15,305 nt of DNA from CBEUVQ01 sp965546615. Lineage in GTDB: Bacteria; Bacillota; Desulfotomaculia; Desulfotomaculales; Desulfohalotomaculaceae. This document shows positions 7,617-13,612 of the stretch, in pieces. Position 1 is the first letter of the stretch. The number at the start of each line of letters is the position of its first letter. Under the pieces are notes generated by a model. The model was not told the DNA's origin and did not search any database. It was given only the letters and a program-made list of their open reading frames with translations. The DNA lies in NCBI GenBank assembly GCA_965546615.1, contig CBEUVQ010000045.1, positions 1 to 15,305 on the forward strand. Reading direction: 5' to 3'. Position numbers and translations under genes: made by a program.

Positions 7617-8129
7617 ATGACTGAGCGGTATTGCAGTGCAGATTTAAATGCTGACGCGGTGGCTTATTTAAAAGGCGGACCGCTTCGCCCGGAAATCAGC
7701 GGTGTTGTGCGGTTGTTTGCTGTGCCTGGCGGCAGTTGGGTAAGTGCGGAGGTAAGCGACCTGCCGGAATATCAACCTGCCAACGGCAATAAAAATCCTG
7801 TTGGGCCGCATGGCTTTCACATCCATGAAAACGGCAGCTGCGCAATTGGTGATGAAACCAACCCCTTTCAGGCGGCCGGCGGGCATTGGAACCCCGATAA
7901 TCAACCGCACGGCAATCATGCCGGTGATCTTCCGGTGCTGTTTTCCAATGGCGGATATGCCAAAATGTGTTTTTTTACCGACAAGTTTACGCCGGATGAA
8001 GCAATCGGCAAAGCAATTATCCTTCATGAAAGTCCTGATGATTATCGAAGCCAACCCGCCGGCAGCGCCGGCAGAAGGCTGGCCTGTGGAGTGATAAAAA
8101 AACCGGTTTGGCGCCGGTTAATTAGGTAA
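7617..8129 (+). CDS. sodC: Cu/Zn superoxide dismutase family protein without signal peptide
   Basis: 170 residues; the only plus-strand gene. The family converts superoxide to oxygen and hydrogen peroxide. All metal ligands are visible: copper His68 and His70 (GFHIHENG), bridging His90 (GGHWNP), His137 (LHESPDD); zinc His98, His101 and Asp104 (PHGNHAGD). The disulfide pair is Cys75 and Cys157, and the active-site arginine is Arg154 in GSAGRRLACGVI. It should therefore be active. Most bacterial SodC proteins are exported, but this N-terminus has no hydrophobic segment, and an in-frame TAA at 7584-7586 excludes a longer start. AGGGGG at 7604-7609 is its ribosome site. The last ten residues, KKPVWRRLIR, extend beyond the usual family end. 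Confidence 0.93.
   Translation: MTERYCSADLNADAVAYLKGGPLRPEISGVVRLFAVPGGSWVSAEVSDLPEYQPANGNKNPVGPHGFHIHENGSCAIGDETNPFQAAGGHWNPDNQPHGNHAGDLPVLFSNGGYAKMCFFTDKFTPDEAIGKAIILHESPDDYRSQPAGSAGRRLACGVIKKPVWRRLIR
8096..8119 (-). terminator. Terminator-like hairpin for minus-strand transcripts, inside the 3' end of sodC
   Basis: On the minus strand AACCGG (8119-8114), a 7-base loop and CCGGTT (8106-8101) form a 6-bp stem that runs into seven T residues (8102-8096). This is the form of an intrinsic terminator for transcripts coming through gap. The same bases encode the last residues of SodC on the other strand. Confidence 0.5.
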
Positions 8130-8135
8130 TGCAAA

Positions 8136-8182
8136 GCACGGCATCGACCGTGCCGCTGTGCGGCGGGTCTGATTTCACCGCC
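8136..8182 (+). repeat. Two short inverted repeats downstream of sodC
   Basis: GCACGG (8136-8141) pairs with CCGTGC (8148-8153), loop 6. GGCGG (8162-8166) pairs with CCGCC (8178-8182), loop 11, followed by TTAATCTATAATT. Either could help end the sodC transcript, but neither has a strong U tract on the plus strand. Confidence 0.35.
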
Positions 8183-8200
8183 TTAATCTATAATTATAAA

Positions 8201-8230
8201 TTTAAGGCTGCGACAAATCGCAGCCTTAAA
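8201..8230 (-). terminator. Strong 13-bp hairpin just after gap, probable terminator
   Basis: A perfect 13-bp inverted repeat (8201-8213 with 8218-8230) with a 4-base loop lies 8 bases beyond the gap stop codon. On the minus strand it is followed by TTTATAATTAT, an imperfect U-rich tail. It probably ends or stabilises the 3' end of the mgsA-gap mRNA; the second hairpin at 8119-8096 may act as backup. On the plus strand the stem is followed by A residues, so it should not terminate sodC. Confidence 0.65.
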
Positions 8231-8237
8231 AAACGCC

Positions 8238-9266
8238 TTACAGACCTGCTTTGCTGATGTAGACCGCTAAGTCTACCACCCGGTTGGAGTAGCCCCATTC
8301 GTTATCGTACCAAGAGATCACTTTCACCATATTTTCGCCAACCATCATGGTCGACAGGCCATCTACAATGGAAGAATGAGCATCGCCGTTGAAATCTTTG
8401 GACACCAGCGGCTCATCGCTGTAATCCATAATCCCCTGCAGTTCATTGGCAGCGGATTGGCGCAGCGCTTCGTTAACCTGCTCTGCTGTTGCCGGTACTT
8501 TTAACTCAGCAACCAGATCCACCACTGAAACGTTAGGTGTAGGAACGCGCATAGCCATGCCGTTCAGCTTACCTTTCAGCTCAGGCAGTACCAATGCCAC
8601 TGCTTTTGCTGCCCCGGTGGTGGTAGGGATAATGCTCATTGCCGCTGCCCGCGCCCGGCGCAAATCTTTGTGCGGCAGATCAAGAATACGCTGATCATTA
8701 GTAAAGGAGTGCACAGTGGTCATTAGGCCTTTGACAATGCCAAACTTTTCATTAAGCACTTTAGCCACCGGTGCCAAACAGTTGGTGGTGCAGGATGCGT
8801 TGGAAATAATGTTGTGCTCAGCAGGATTATACATCTGCTCGTTAACACCCATCACAATGGTAATATCTTCATTTTTAGCAGGTGCAGTGATGAGCACTTT
8901 TCGTGCCCCGGCCTCAATGTGCTTGTTGGCATCCTCTTTAGTTCTAAAGCGGCCGGTTGACTCCACAACAATATCCACACCAAGTTCAGCCCAAGGCAGT
9001 TTAGCGGGATCGGACTCAGCACATACTTTAATTTCACAGCCGTTAATGACGATACCTCTGCTGCTTACGCCTACTTCTACCGGCAGCCGCCCATGAACGG
9101 AATCATACTTCAATAGGTGCGCCAGTGTAGCAGGATCAGTTAAATCGTTGATGGCAACAATTTCTACCGGAGCATCCGGCGCACCGATATAGCCCTTTTC
9201 CAAAGCTGCCCTTAAAACAGCTCTACCAATACGACCAAAGCCGTTAATTGCAATTTTCGCAGTCAT
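8238..9266 (-). CDS. gap: Glyceraldehyde-3-phosphate dehydrogenase, type I
   Basis: 342 residues, usual length. It oxidises glyceraldehyde 3-phosphate with NAD and phosphate to 1,3-bisphosphoglycerate in glycolysis (reverse in gluconeogenesis). The N-terminal Rossmann motif is INGFGRIGR (7-15); AINDLTD has an acidic residue after Asn40, consistent with NAD specificity. The catalytic Cys159 sits in SNASCTTNCLAP and its partner is His186 in TVHSFTNDQ. The C-terminus WYDNEWGYSNRVVDL is typical. The ATG at 9266 has GGGAGGG at 9282-9276. mgsA lies 34 bases upstream on the same strand, so the two are probably co-transcribed. No pgk or cggR is adjacent, unlike many Bacillota gap operons. Confidence 0.97.
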   Translation of the reverse strand: MTAKIAINGFGRIGRAVLRAALEKGYIGAPDAPVEIVAINDLTDPATLAHLLKYDSVHGRLPVEVGVSSRGIVINGCEIKVCAESDPAKLPWAELGVDIVVESTGRFRTKEDANKHIEAGARKVLITAPAKNEDITIVMGVNEQMYNPAEHNIISNASCTTNCLAPVAKVLNEKFGIVKGLMTTVHSFTNDQRILDLPHKDLRRARAAAMSIIPTTTGAAKAVALVLPELKGKLNGMAMRVPTPNVSVVDLVAELKVPATAEQVNEALRQSAANELQGIMDYSDEPLVSKDFNGDAHSSIVDGLSTMMVGENMVKVISWYDNEWGYSNRVVDLAVYISKAGL

Positions 9267-9300
9267 ATTTTTGTTCCCTCCCAGTATATTTTTTATTTAG

Positions 9301-9663
9301 TTAAGCTAAACCATTTAATAATGCTTTAGCTGTGCTAACATTGGTAGCAATTGGAATATTGTGCACATCGCAAATTCTGATCAGTGCACTGATATCCGGT
9401 TCGTGCGGTTGAGCTGTAAGCGGATCACGCAAAAAAATAACCATATCCACTTGACCGCCGGCTGTTTCGGCACCAATTTGCTGGTCGCCGCCCAGCGGGC
9501 CGGAAAGATAGCACTGCACATTTAATCCCAGTTTTTCTTTGATCAAGCTGCCGGTAGTACCGGTGGCAACCAGGTTTTGGCTGTTCAGTATGTCGCGGTA
9601 TTCTTTAGTCAGCTGCAGCATTTCCGATTTCTTTTTGTCGTGAGCAATTAGTGCAATGCGCAA
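9301..9663 (-). CDS. mgsA: Methylglyoxal synthase MgsA
   Basis: 120 residues, slightly shorter than the E. coli enzyme. It turns dihydroxyacetone phosphate into methylglyoxal and phosphate, a bypass used when phosphate is short or triose phosphates accumulate. Family motifs are clear: IALIAHDKKK (3-12), ATGTTG (33-38), SGPLGGDQQIG (54-64) with catalytic Asp60, and FLRDPLTAQPHEPD with Asp80, His87 and Asp90. The start is TTG at 9663, with GAGG 7 bases upstream; no ATG is better placed. It precedes gap by 34 bases. Its leader of about 240 bases carries a promoter and a terminator-like hairpin. Confidence 0.96.
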   Translation of the reverse strand: MRIALIAHDKKKSEMLQLTKEYRDILNSQNLVATGTTGSLIKEKLGLNVQCYLSGPLGGDQQIGAETAGGQVDMVIFLRDPLTAQPHEPDISALIRICDVHNIPIATNVSTAKALLNGLA

Positions 9664-9670
9664 TTTTCAA

Positions 9671-9674
9671 CCTC
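9671..9674 (-). promoter_or_regulatory. Ribosome binding site deciding the mgsA TTG start
   Basis: GAGG, 7 bases before the TTG at 9663. It is modest but correctly spaced, and the peptide from that TTG starts exactly like other MgsA proteins. Confidence 0.65.
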
Positions 9675-9718
9675 ATTTCTCAACAAATTATTAACAAAAC
9701 AACGCAACGCAAGCGACG

Positions 9719-9769
9719 TGACAGCCTGTATGTCAGAATTTATAAAAGATGATAGTTTCTTTTACAGGC
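9719..9769 (-). repeat. Overlapping inverted repeats in the mgsA leader, pseudoknot-like
   Basis: On the minus strand TGACA (9735-9731) and TGTCA (9723-9719) form a hairpin whose 7-base loop TACAGGC (9730-9724) is fully complementary to GCCTGTA (9769-9763) upstream. The two pairings could form a pseudoknot or be alternatives. The structure ends 55 bases before the mgsA start codon. Confidence 0.4.
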
Positions 9770-9808
9770 ATAAGCATTTTTTGCTGATTATTAAAAAAAC
9801 TTGTTTTT

Positions 9809-9871
9809 ATAAAACACAAAGCCGCACTAACAGCAGGCAACAATATAAATTGCCTATTCTGCAAGTGCGGC
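9809..9871 (-). terminator. Long imperfect hairpin with U-rich tail in the mgsA-gap leader
   Basis: An 8-bp outer stem (GCCGCACT 9871-9864 on the minus strand with AGTGCGGC 9828-9821) encloses a 3-bp helix and a 6-bp inner stem (AGGCAA with TTGCCT) and a 9-base loop. On the minus strand it is followed by TTTGTGTTTTAT. It lies about 36 bases after the predicted start site, so it may be an attenuator; it could also end transcripts coming from glpP. On the plus strand the stem is followed by TCTCTTTTT, so it may work in both directions. Confidence 0.65.
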
Positions 9872-9913
9872 TCTCTTTTTCACGCCATTTTATCAAGTTG
9901 TATGTTTAATTAA

Positions 9914-9942
9914 ATTATAACACCAAATGTGCTGATAGTCCA
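9914..9942 (-). promoter_or_regulatory. Probable promoter of mgsA-gap
   Basis: On the minus strand TGGACT (9942-9937) and a perfect TATAAT (9919-9914) are separated by exactly 17 bases, the best sigma-A-type promoter in the window. Transcription would start near 9907, giving a leader of about 240 bases ahead of mgsA. The promoter begins 45 bases after the glpP stop codon. Confidence 0.7.
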
Positions 9943-9987
9943 TAACTGACATTAATTTTTTCACAAACTTAACACTGCCAGATATTA

Positions 9988-10554
9988 TTAAAACTCTAAA
10001 TCCCACAGCATGCGCAGGCTGGTGCTGATGGTAGTAATGCCTTTGCTTAATGCTTTTTTGGCATCTTCTTCGTTTCTTAACAATCCACCTGCCAAAATCG
10101 GCACACCAAGGGCACTCTTCAGTTCCTGCACAACATAAGCCGGTACTGTGGCCGGCAGAATTTCCACCGCATGCGGCTTAACGGTACCGGCTAATTTAAT
10201 GCCGGTTTTAACCGACTCGGAATCAACAATAAATAAGCGCTGTACCGCCCACATGCCTTCTTCGCGGGCATATTTAACCAGGTTTGGCTTAGTGGTGACA
10301 ATTCCGGCCAAGCCTAACTTAGCCAGCAGATGCACCCCAGCTTTATCTTTGCCAATCCCCTCCAAAAGGTCAATGTGAACCAACAGTACTTTGTTTTTCG
10401 CCTTAGCCCGCTTAATCATCCGCGGTAAAAGATTAATGTCACCGTCCAGTAAAATGATATTAGCGACATTGGGGTGATTTAACGCTTCCGGCAAGTCATC
10501 TATACGCCGAATACACGCGGCTACTTTTTTATCCCCCCAAAAATCCTGCGGCAT
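9988..10554 (-). CDS. glpP: GlpP-family glycerol-3-phosphate-responsive antiterminator
   Basis: 188 residues from the ATG at 10554. The family is a small TIM-barrel protein; the B. subtilis member binds leader RNA of glpFK and glpD and prevents termination when glycerol 3-phosphate is present. The typical core LVHIDLLEGIGKDKAG is followed by GLAGIVTTKPNLVKYA, QRLFIVDSES, HAVEILPATVP and ILAGGLLRNEEDA. A GTG at 10590 would add 12 residues, but GGAGGG (10566-10561) sits 6 bases before the ATG. The gene follows purD by 80 bases. No glpF, glpK or glpD is in the window, but the next leader downstream (mgsA-gap) contains a terminator-like hairpin. The RNA target here is unknown. Confidence 0.93.
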   Translation of the reverse strand: MPQDFWGDKKVAACIRRIDDLPEALNHPNVANIILLDGDINLLPRMIKRAKAKNKVLLVHIDLLEGIGKDKAGVHLLAKLGLAGIVTTKPNLVKYAREEGMWAVQRLFIVDSESVKTGIKLAGTVKPHAVEILPATVPAYVVQELKSALGVPILAGGLLRNEEDAKKALSKGITTISTSLRMLWDLEF

Positions 10555-10560
10555 TTGCCA

Positions 10561-10566
10561 CCCTCC
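10561..10566 (-). promoter_or_regulatory. Ribosome binding site deciding the glpP start
   Basis: GGAGGG, 6 bases before the ATG at 10554 and downstream of the alternative GTG at 10590. It supports the shorter protein. Confidence 0.75.
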
Positions 10567-10634
10567 AATCATTTTACCGTTGAGAAACACATTAATTAAT
10601 TGACATTTATAATATCATATTTACCGGTTTTAAG

Positions 10635-11897
10635 CTACAGTGCCTTTTGCCCGATGTCGCGGCGGTAGTGGGCCGCTTTAAAGCTAATCTTCTCCACTCC
10701 GCTGTAGGCTTTATTTATAGCCTCTGAAACGTTCTCACCAACTGCGGTAACGCCCAATACCCGGCCGCCGTTAGTAACAATCCGCCCGTCCTTTTCTGCA
10801 GTACCGGCATGAAAAACAACAGCATGTTCAGCAGCTGAATCCAAACCGCTGATAACTTCACCTTTGGCATAATTGCCGGGATAACCGCCGGCAGCCATCA
10901 CCACGCATACTGCCGCTCCATTTTTCCATTTAATGTCAATTTCGTGCAAGCGTTCATCTATTACCGCTTCGATAATTTCTACCAGGTCAGTGTCCAACAT
11001 TGCCAACACCGGTTGGGTTTCGGGATCACCAAAGCGCACATTATATTCCAACACTTTCGGTCCTTCTTTGGTCACCATTAACCCGGCATACAGCACTCCA
11101 TGGTATTCCCAGCCGTTTTCCGCCAACCCTTTAACAGTTGGTTCCAAAATCTCACGCACCACAACTTGATGCAGTTCCGGGGTGTAAACCGGTGCAGGGG
11201 CATAAGCTCCCATCCCGCCGGTGTTCGGACCTAAATCACCGTCAAAAACACGTTTATGATCCTGCGACGGAATCATCGGCACCACTGTTCGGCCATCGGT
11301 AAAAGCAAGTACGCTAACTTCTTCCCCCTCCAACAGTTCTTCAATCACCACCTGCTGCCCGGCCTGTTCACCAAATTGCTTATCAAGCAACACACTGCGC
11401 ACCGCATCTAATGCATCGGCAGTGTGTTCACAAACCATTACTCCCTTACCTGCCGCTAAGCCCGATGCTTTTACCACCACCGGCCCGACCTTATCGCGCA
11501 CATGCTGCATCGCCTCATCTGCCCGCGAAAAGGCAGCATAACGCGCGGTAGGAATATTGTATTTGGCCATAAAGTGTTTCGCCAATGCTTTACTGCCTTC
11601 CAATTGAGCAGCCTTTTTCCCGGGGCCAAAAATACGCAGACCCGCCTCTTTAAAACGATCAACAATGCCGTCTACCAGCGGGGCCTCCGGCCCGACAACG
11701 GTAAGGTCAATTTTTTTCGCCTGAGCAAACGCTAATAAGCCGTCAATATCTTCGGCACCAATATTTACACATTCAGCCTGTTGAGCAATACCGGCATTGC
11801 CGGGAGCACAATATATTTTATCTACCCGTGGGCTTTGCACAATTTTCCAAACCAGGGCATGTTCACGCCCGCCACCGCCGACAACAAATACTTTCAT
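10635..11897 (-). CDS. purD: Phosphoribosylamine-glycine ligase PurD (GARS)
   Basis: 420 residues from the ATG at 11897. It joins phosphoribosylamine and glycine using ATP, the second step of purine synthesis. The N-terminal domain opens with VFVVGGGGREHAL (3-15) and APGNAGIA (31-38); the ATP-grasp domain shows KASGLAAGKGV (143-153), SQDHKRVFDGDLGPNTGGMG (211-230), and the metal-binding EYNVRFGDPETQ (284-295). A longer reading from 11930 would add an arginine-rich MKSCFFFRRRT, but AGGAGG lies directly before the ATG at 11897. It follows purH by 60 bases. It is monofunctional, not fused to PurM or PurN. Confidence 0.97.
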   Translation of the reverse strand: MKVFVVGGGGREHALVWKIVQSPRVDKIYCAPGNAGIAQQAECVNIGAEDIDGLLAFAQAKKIDLTVVGPEAPLVDGIVDRFKEAGLRIFGPGKKAAQLEGSKALAKHFMAKYNIPTARYAAFSRADEAMQHVRDKVGPVVVKASGLAAGKGVMVCEHTADALDAVRSVLLDKQFGEQAGQQVVIEELLEGEEVSVLAFTDGRTVVPMIPSQDHKRVFDGDLGPNTGGMGAYAPAPVYTPELHQVVVREILEPTVKGLAENGWEYHGVLYAGLMVTKEGPKVLEYNVRFGDPETQPVLAMLDTDLVEIIEAVIDERLHEIDIKWKNGAAVCVVMAAGGYPGNYAKGEVISGLDSAAEHAVVFHAGTAEKDGRIVTNGGRVLGVTAVGENVSEAINKAYSGVEKISFKAAHYRRDIGQKAL

Positions 11898-11903
11898 TGT
11901 TCT

Positions 11904-11909
11904 CCTCCT
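11904..11909 (-). promoter_or_regulatory. Ribosome binding site deciding the purD start
   Basis: AGGAGG, 6 bases before the ATG at 11897. It excludes the 11-codon N-terminal extension. Confidence 0.85.
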
Positions 11910-11957
11910 AAAGAAAAAACAACTTTTCAATAAATTGTGTAGAGTTGGGATTTCCTG

Positions 11958-13490
11958 TTAGTGTTTAAAGTGCCTCATCCCGGTAAATACCATAGAAATG
12001 CCGTGCTCATTGCACGCATCAATCGACTCTTGATCACGCACCGAGCCGCCCGGTTGAATAATCGCTTTAATACCGAATCTGGCAGCAGCATCGACAGTAT
12101 CTCTAAATGGGAAGAAAGCATCAGAGGCAAGCACCGCACCTTGACAATTTTCACCGGCTTGGGCAAAAGCAATATTTGCGGAACCCACGCGGTTCATTTG
12201 ACCGGCTCCCACTCCAATAAGCTGCTTTCCTTTCGTCACTACAATGGCATTAGATTTAACATGTTTAACAACAGTCATCGCAAAGATTAATTCATCTAAT
12301 TCCTGCTGGGTAGGCTGCTTTTCGGTAACCACCCGCATTTCCTCCGGATTGAGCAGCTGCCGGTCAACCTGCTGCAGCAGTAAGCCGCCGTTCACTTTGC
12401 GAATTTCCATGTCATCTTTGGTTTGTTCGCTTAAATTACCGGTTTTAAGCAGCCGCAAATTAGGTTTTTGCGTTAATATGTCCAAAGCTTCAGTGGTAAA
12501 ATCCGGGGCAATGATCGCTTCTAAAAAAATTTTGCGCATTTTTTCGGCAGTGGGAACATCCACCACGCGGTTTAATGCCACAATTCCTCCAAAAGCTGAA
12601 ACCGGGTCACCGGCCAATGCTTTTTCATAAGCGACGCTTAAATCGACATCACAGGCACAGCCGCAGGGGTTGTTATGTTTAATGATGACTGCGGCAGGCT
12701 CAGAAAATTCACGAACTAATTCCAGCGCAGCATTGGCATCTAAAATATTGTTGTAAGATAATTCTTTGCCGTGCAGCTTTTCCGCATTGGCAATACATGG
12801 CCCGGTAACGGCATGGTCACGATAAAAAGCTGCCTTCTGATGGGGGTTTTCACCATAGCGCAGGGTTTGTACCAGCTGTGCAGACACACTTAATTCCGCC
12901 GGGAAGGTTTCACCGGCCACACCGGCAAGGTATTTGGAAACAGCACTGTCATAACTTGCCGTATGGGCAAAAGCTTCACGGGCGAGAGCAAGGCGCAGCT
13001 CGTCTGTAACTCGATTATCCTGCACTGCGGTTAGAATTTCTTGATATCTCTCCGGGTTAACAACAATCAGCACATGCTGATAATTCTTCGCAGCGGCACG
13101 CACCATTGTCGGCCCGCCGATATCTATATTTTCAATCGCTTCCGCCAATGCAACATTTGGTTTGGCCACTGTTTCTCTAAACGGATATAAGTTTACTACC
13201 ACTAAGTCAATAGGAGTAATATTCAGCTCGGCAAGTTGCTTTAAATGGTCGTCACTGCGCAGCGCCAATATTCCGGCATGAACATTGGGGTGAAGCGTTT
13301 TTACCCGTCCGTCTAAAATTTCGGGAAAGCCGGTAACATCAGAAATGTAAGTAACCGGTACGCCGGCATCGCGCAGCGCTTTGGCGGTGCCGCCGGTGGA
13401 AACAATCTCCATTCCAAGTGCGGCCAACCCTTGAGCAAAATCCACCAACCCGGTTTTATCTGAAACACTGATTAAAGCACGCTTTAGCAA
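11958..13490 (-). CDS. purH: Bifunctional AICAR transformylase / IMP cyclohydrolase PurH
   Basis: 510 residues, full length. It catalyses the last two purine steps, formylating AICAR with 10-formyl-tetrahydrofolate and closing the ring to IMP. The N-terminal cyclohydrolase (MGS-like) domain shows ISVSDKTGL (7-15), STGGTAKAL (31-39), GRVKTLHPNVHAGIL (61-75) and GGPTMVRAAAKN (125-136). The transformylase domain holds RYGENPHQ (211-218), the catalytic Lys271-His272 in KHNNPCG, and GVGAGQMNRVGS near the C-terminus. The start is TTG at 13490 with AGGAGG 7 bases upstream. Its substrate AICAR is also a by-product of HisH/HisF encoded at the other end of the window. Confidence 0.97.
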   Translation of the reverse strand: MLKRALISVSDKTGLVDFAQGLAALGMEIVSTGGTAKALRDAGVPVTYISDVTGFPEILDGRVKTLHPNVHAGILALRSDDHLKQLAELNITPIDLVVVNLYPFRETVAKPNVALAEAIENIDIGGPTMVRAAAKNYQHVLIVVNPERYQEILTAVQDNRVTDELRLALAREAFAHTASYDSAVSKYLAGVAGETFPAELSVSAQLVQTLRYGENPHQKAAFYRDHAVTGPCIANAEKLHGKELSYNNILDANAALELVREFSEPAAVIIKHNNPCGCACDVDLSVAYEKALAGDPVSAFGGIVALNRVVDVPTAEKMRKIFLEAIIAPDFTTEALDILTQKPNLRLLKTGNLSEQTKDDMEIRKVNGGLLLQQVDRQLLNPEEMRVVTEKQPTQQELDELIFAMTVVKHVKSNAIVVTKGKQLIGVGAGQMNRVGSANIAFAQAGENCQGAVLASDAFFPFRDTVDAAARFGIKAIIQPGGSVRDQESIDACNEHGISMVFTGMRHFKH

Positions 13491-13497
13491 GATTAAT

Positions 13498-13503
13498 CCT
13501 CCT
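13498..13503 (-). promoter_or_regulatory. Ribosome binding site deciding the purH TTG start
   Basis: AGGAGG, 7 bases before the TTG at 13490. A strong, well-spaced site supports the unusual initiator. Confidence 0.8.
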
Positions 13504-13529
13504 TTATCTGTGCTATTTTAATTAAACGG

Positions 13530-13597
13530 GACGCCGAAGGCGTCGTTCCGCGCAACTGACAGCGCTGATAAATAACACCTCTACGATTGTACGGAAC
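13530..13597 (-). repeat. Nested inverted repeats in the purN-purH gap
   Basis: The 122-base gap between purN and purH holds a perfect 6-bp stem with a 3-base loop (GACGCC 13530-13535 with GGCGTC 13539-13544), a longer-range pair GTTCCG (13545-13550) with CGGAAC (13592-13597), and the palindrome CAGCGCTG between them. No run of U follows the short stem on the minus strand, only CCGTTTAATTAAAAT, so it is a poor terminator. It may be an mRNA processing or stability element. Confidence 0.4.
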
Positions 13598-13612
13598 AGT
13601 CAAGACTTATTC

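Larger units (their letters stand above)
9664..9987 (-). other. Gene-free stretch: structured leader of mgsA-gap
   Basis: These 324 bases separate glpP from mgsA. I find no credible protein in them; a 63-codon frame on the plus strand at 9718-9909 has no ribosome site and no recognisable features. The stretch holds a minus-strand promoter (9942-9914), a long imperfect hairpin with U-rich tail (9871-9809), a weak A/T hairpin around AAAAACAAGTTTTT, and a further set of pairings at 9769-9719 described separately. No known riboswitch class is recognised. Confidence 0.65.

Noticed and set aside
7668..8054. A 128-codon minus-strand frame opposite sodC
   Set aside because: It is antisense to a gene with all family motifs and has no features of its own.
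9808..9880. A possible plus-strand small RNA: TATAAA at 9808-9813 followed by the hairpin and TCTCTTTTT
   Set aside because: No acceptable -35 element at 16-18 bases, and the hairpin is equally explained as a minus-strand leader element. Kept only as a remote alternative.
9718..9909. A 63-codon plus-strand frame in the glpP-mgsA gap
   Set aside because: No ribosome site, no recognisable domain, and it runs through the leader hairpin; the sequence is better explained as structured RNA on the other strand.
11898..11930. An 11-residue arginine-rich extension of PurD
   Set aside because: AGGAGG directly precedes the inner ATG, and PurD proteins begin at MKVFVVGGGGREHA.
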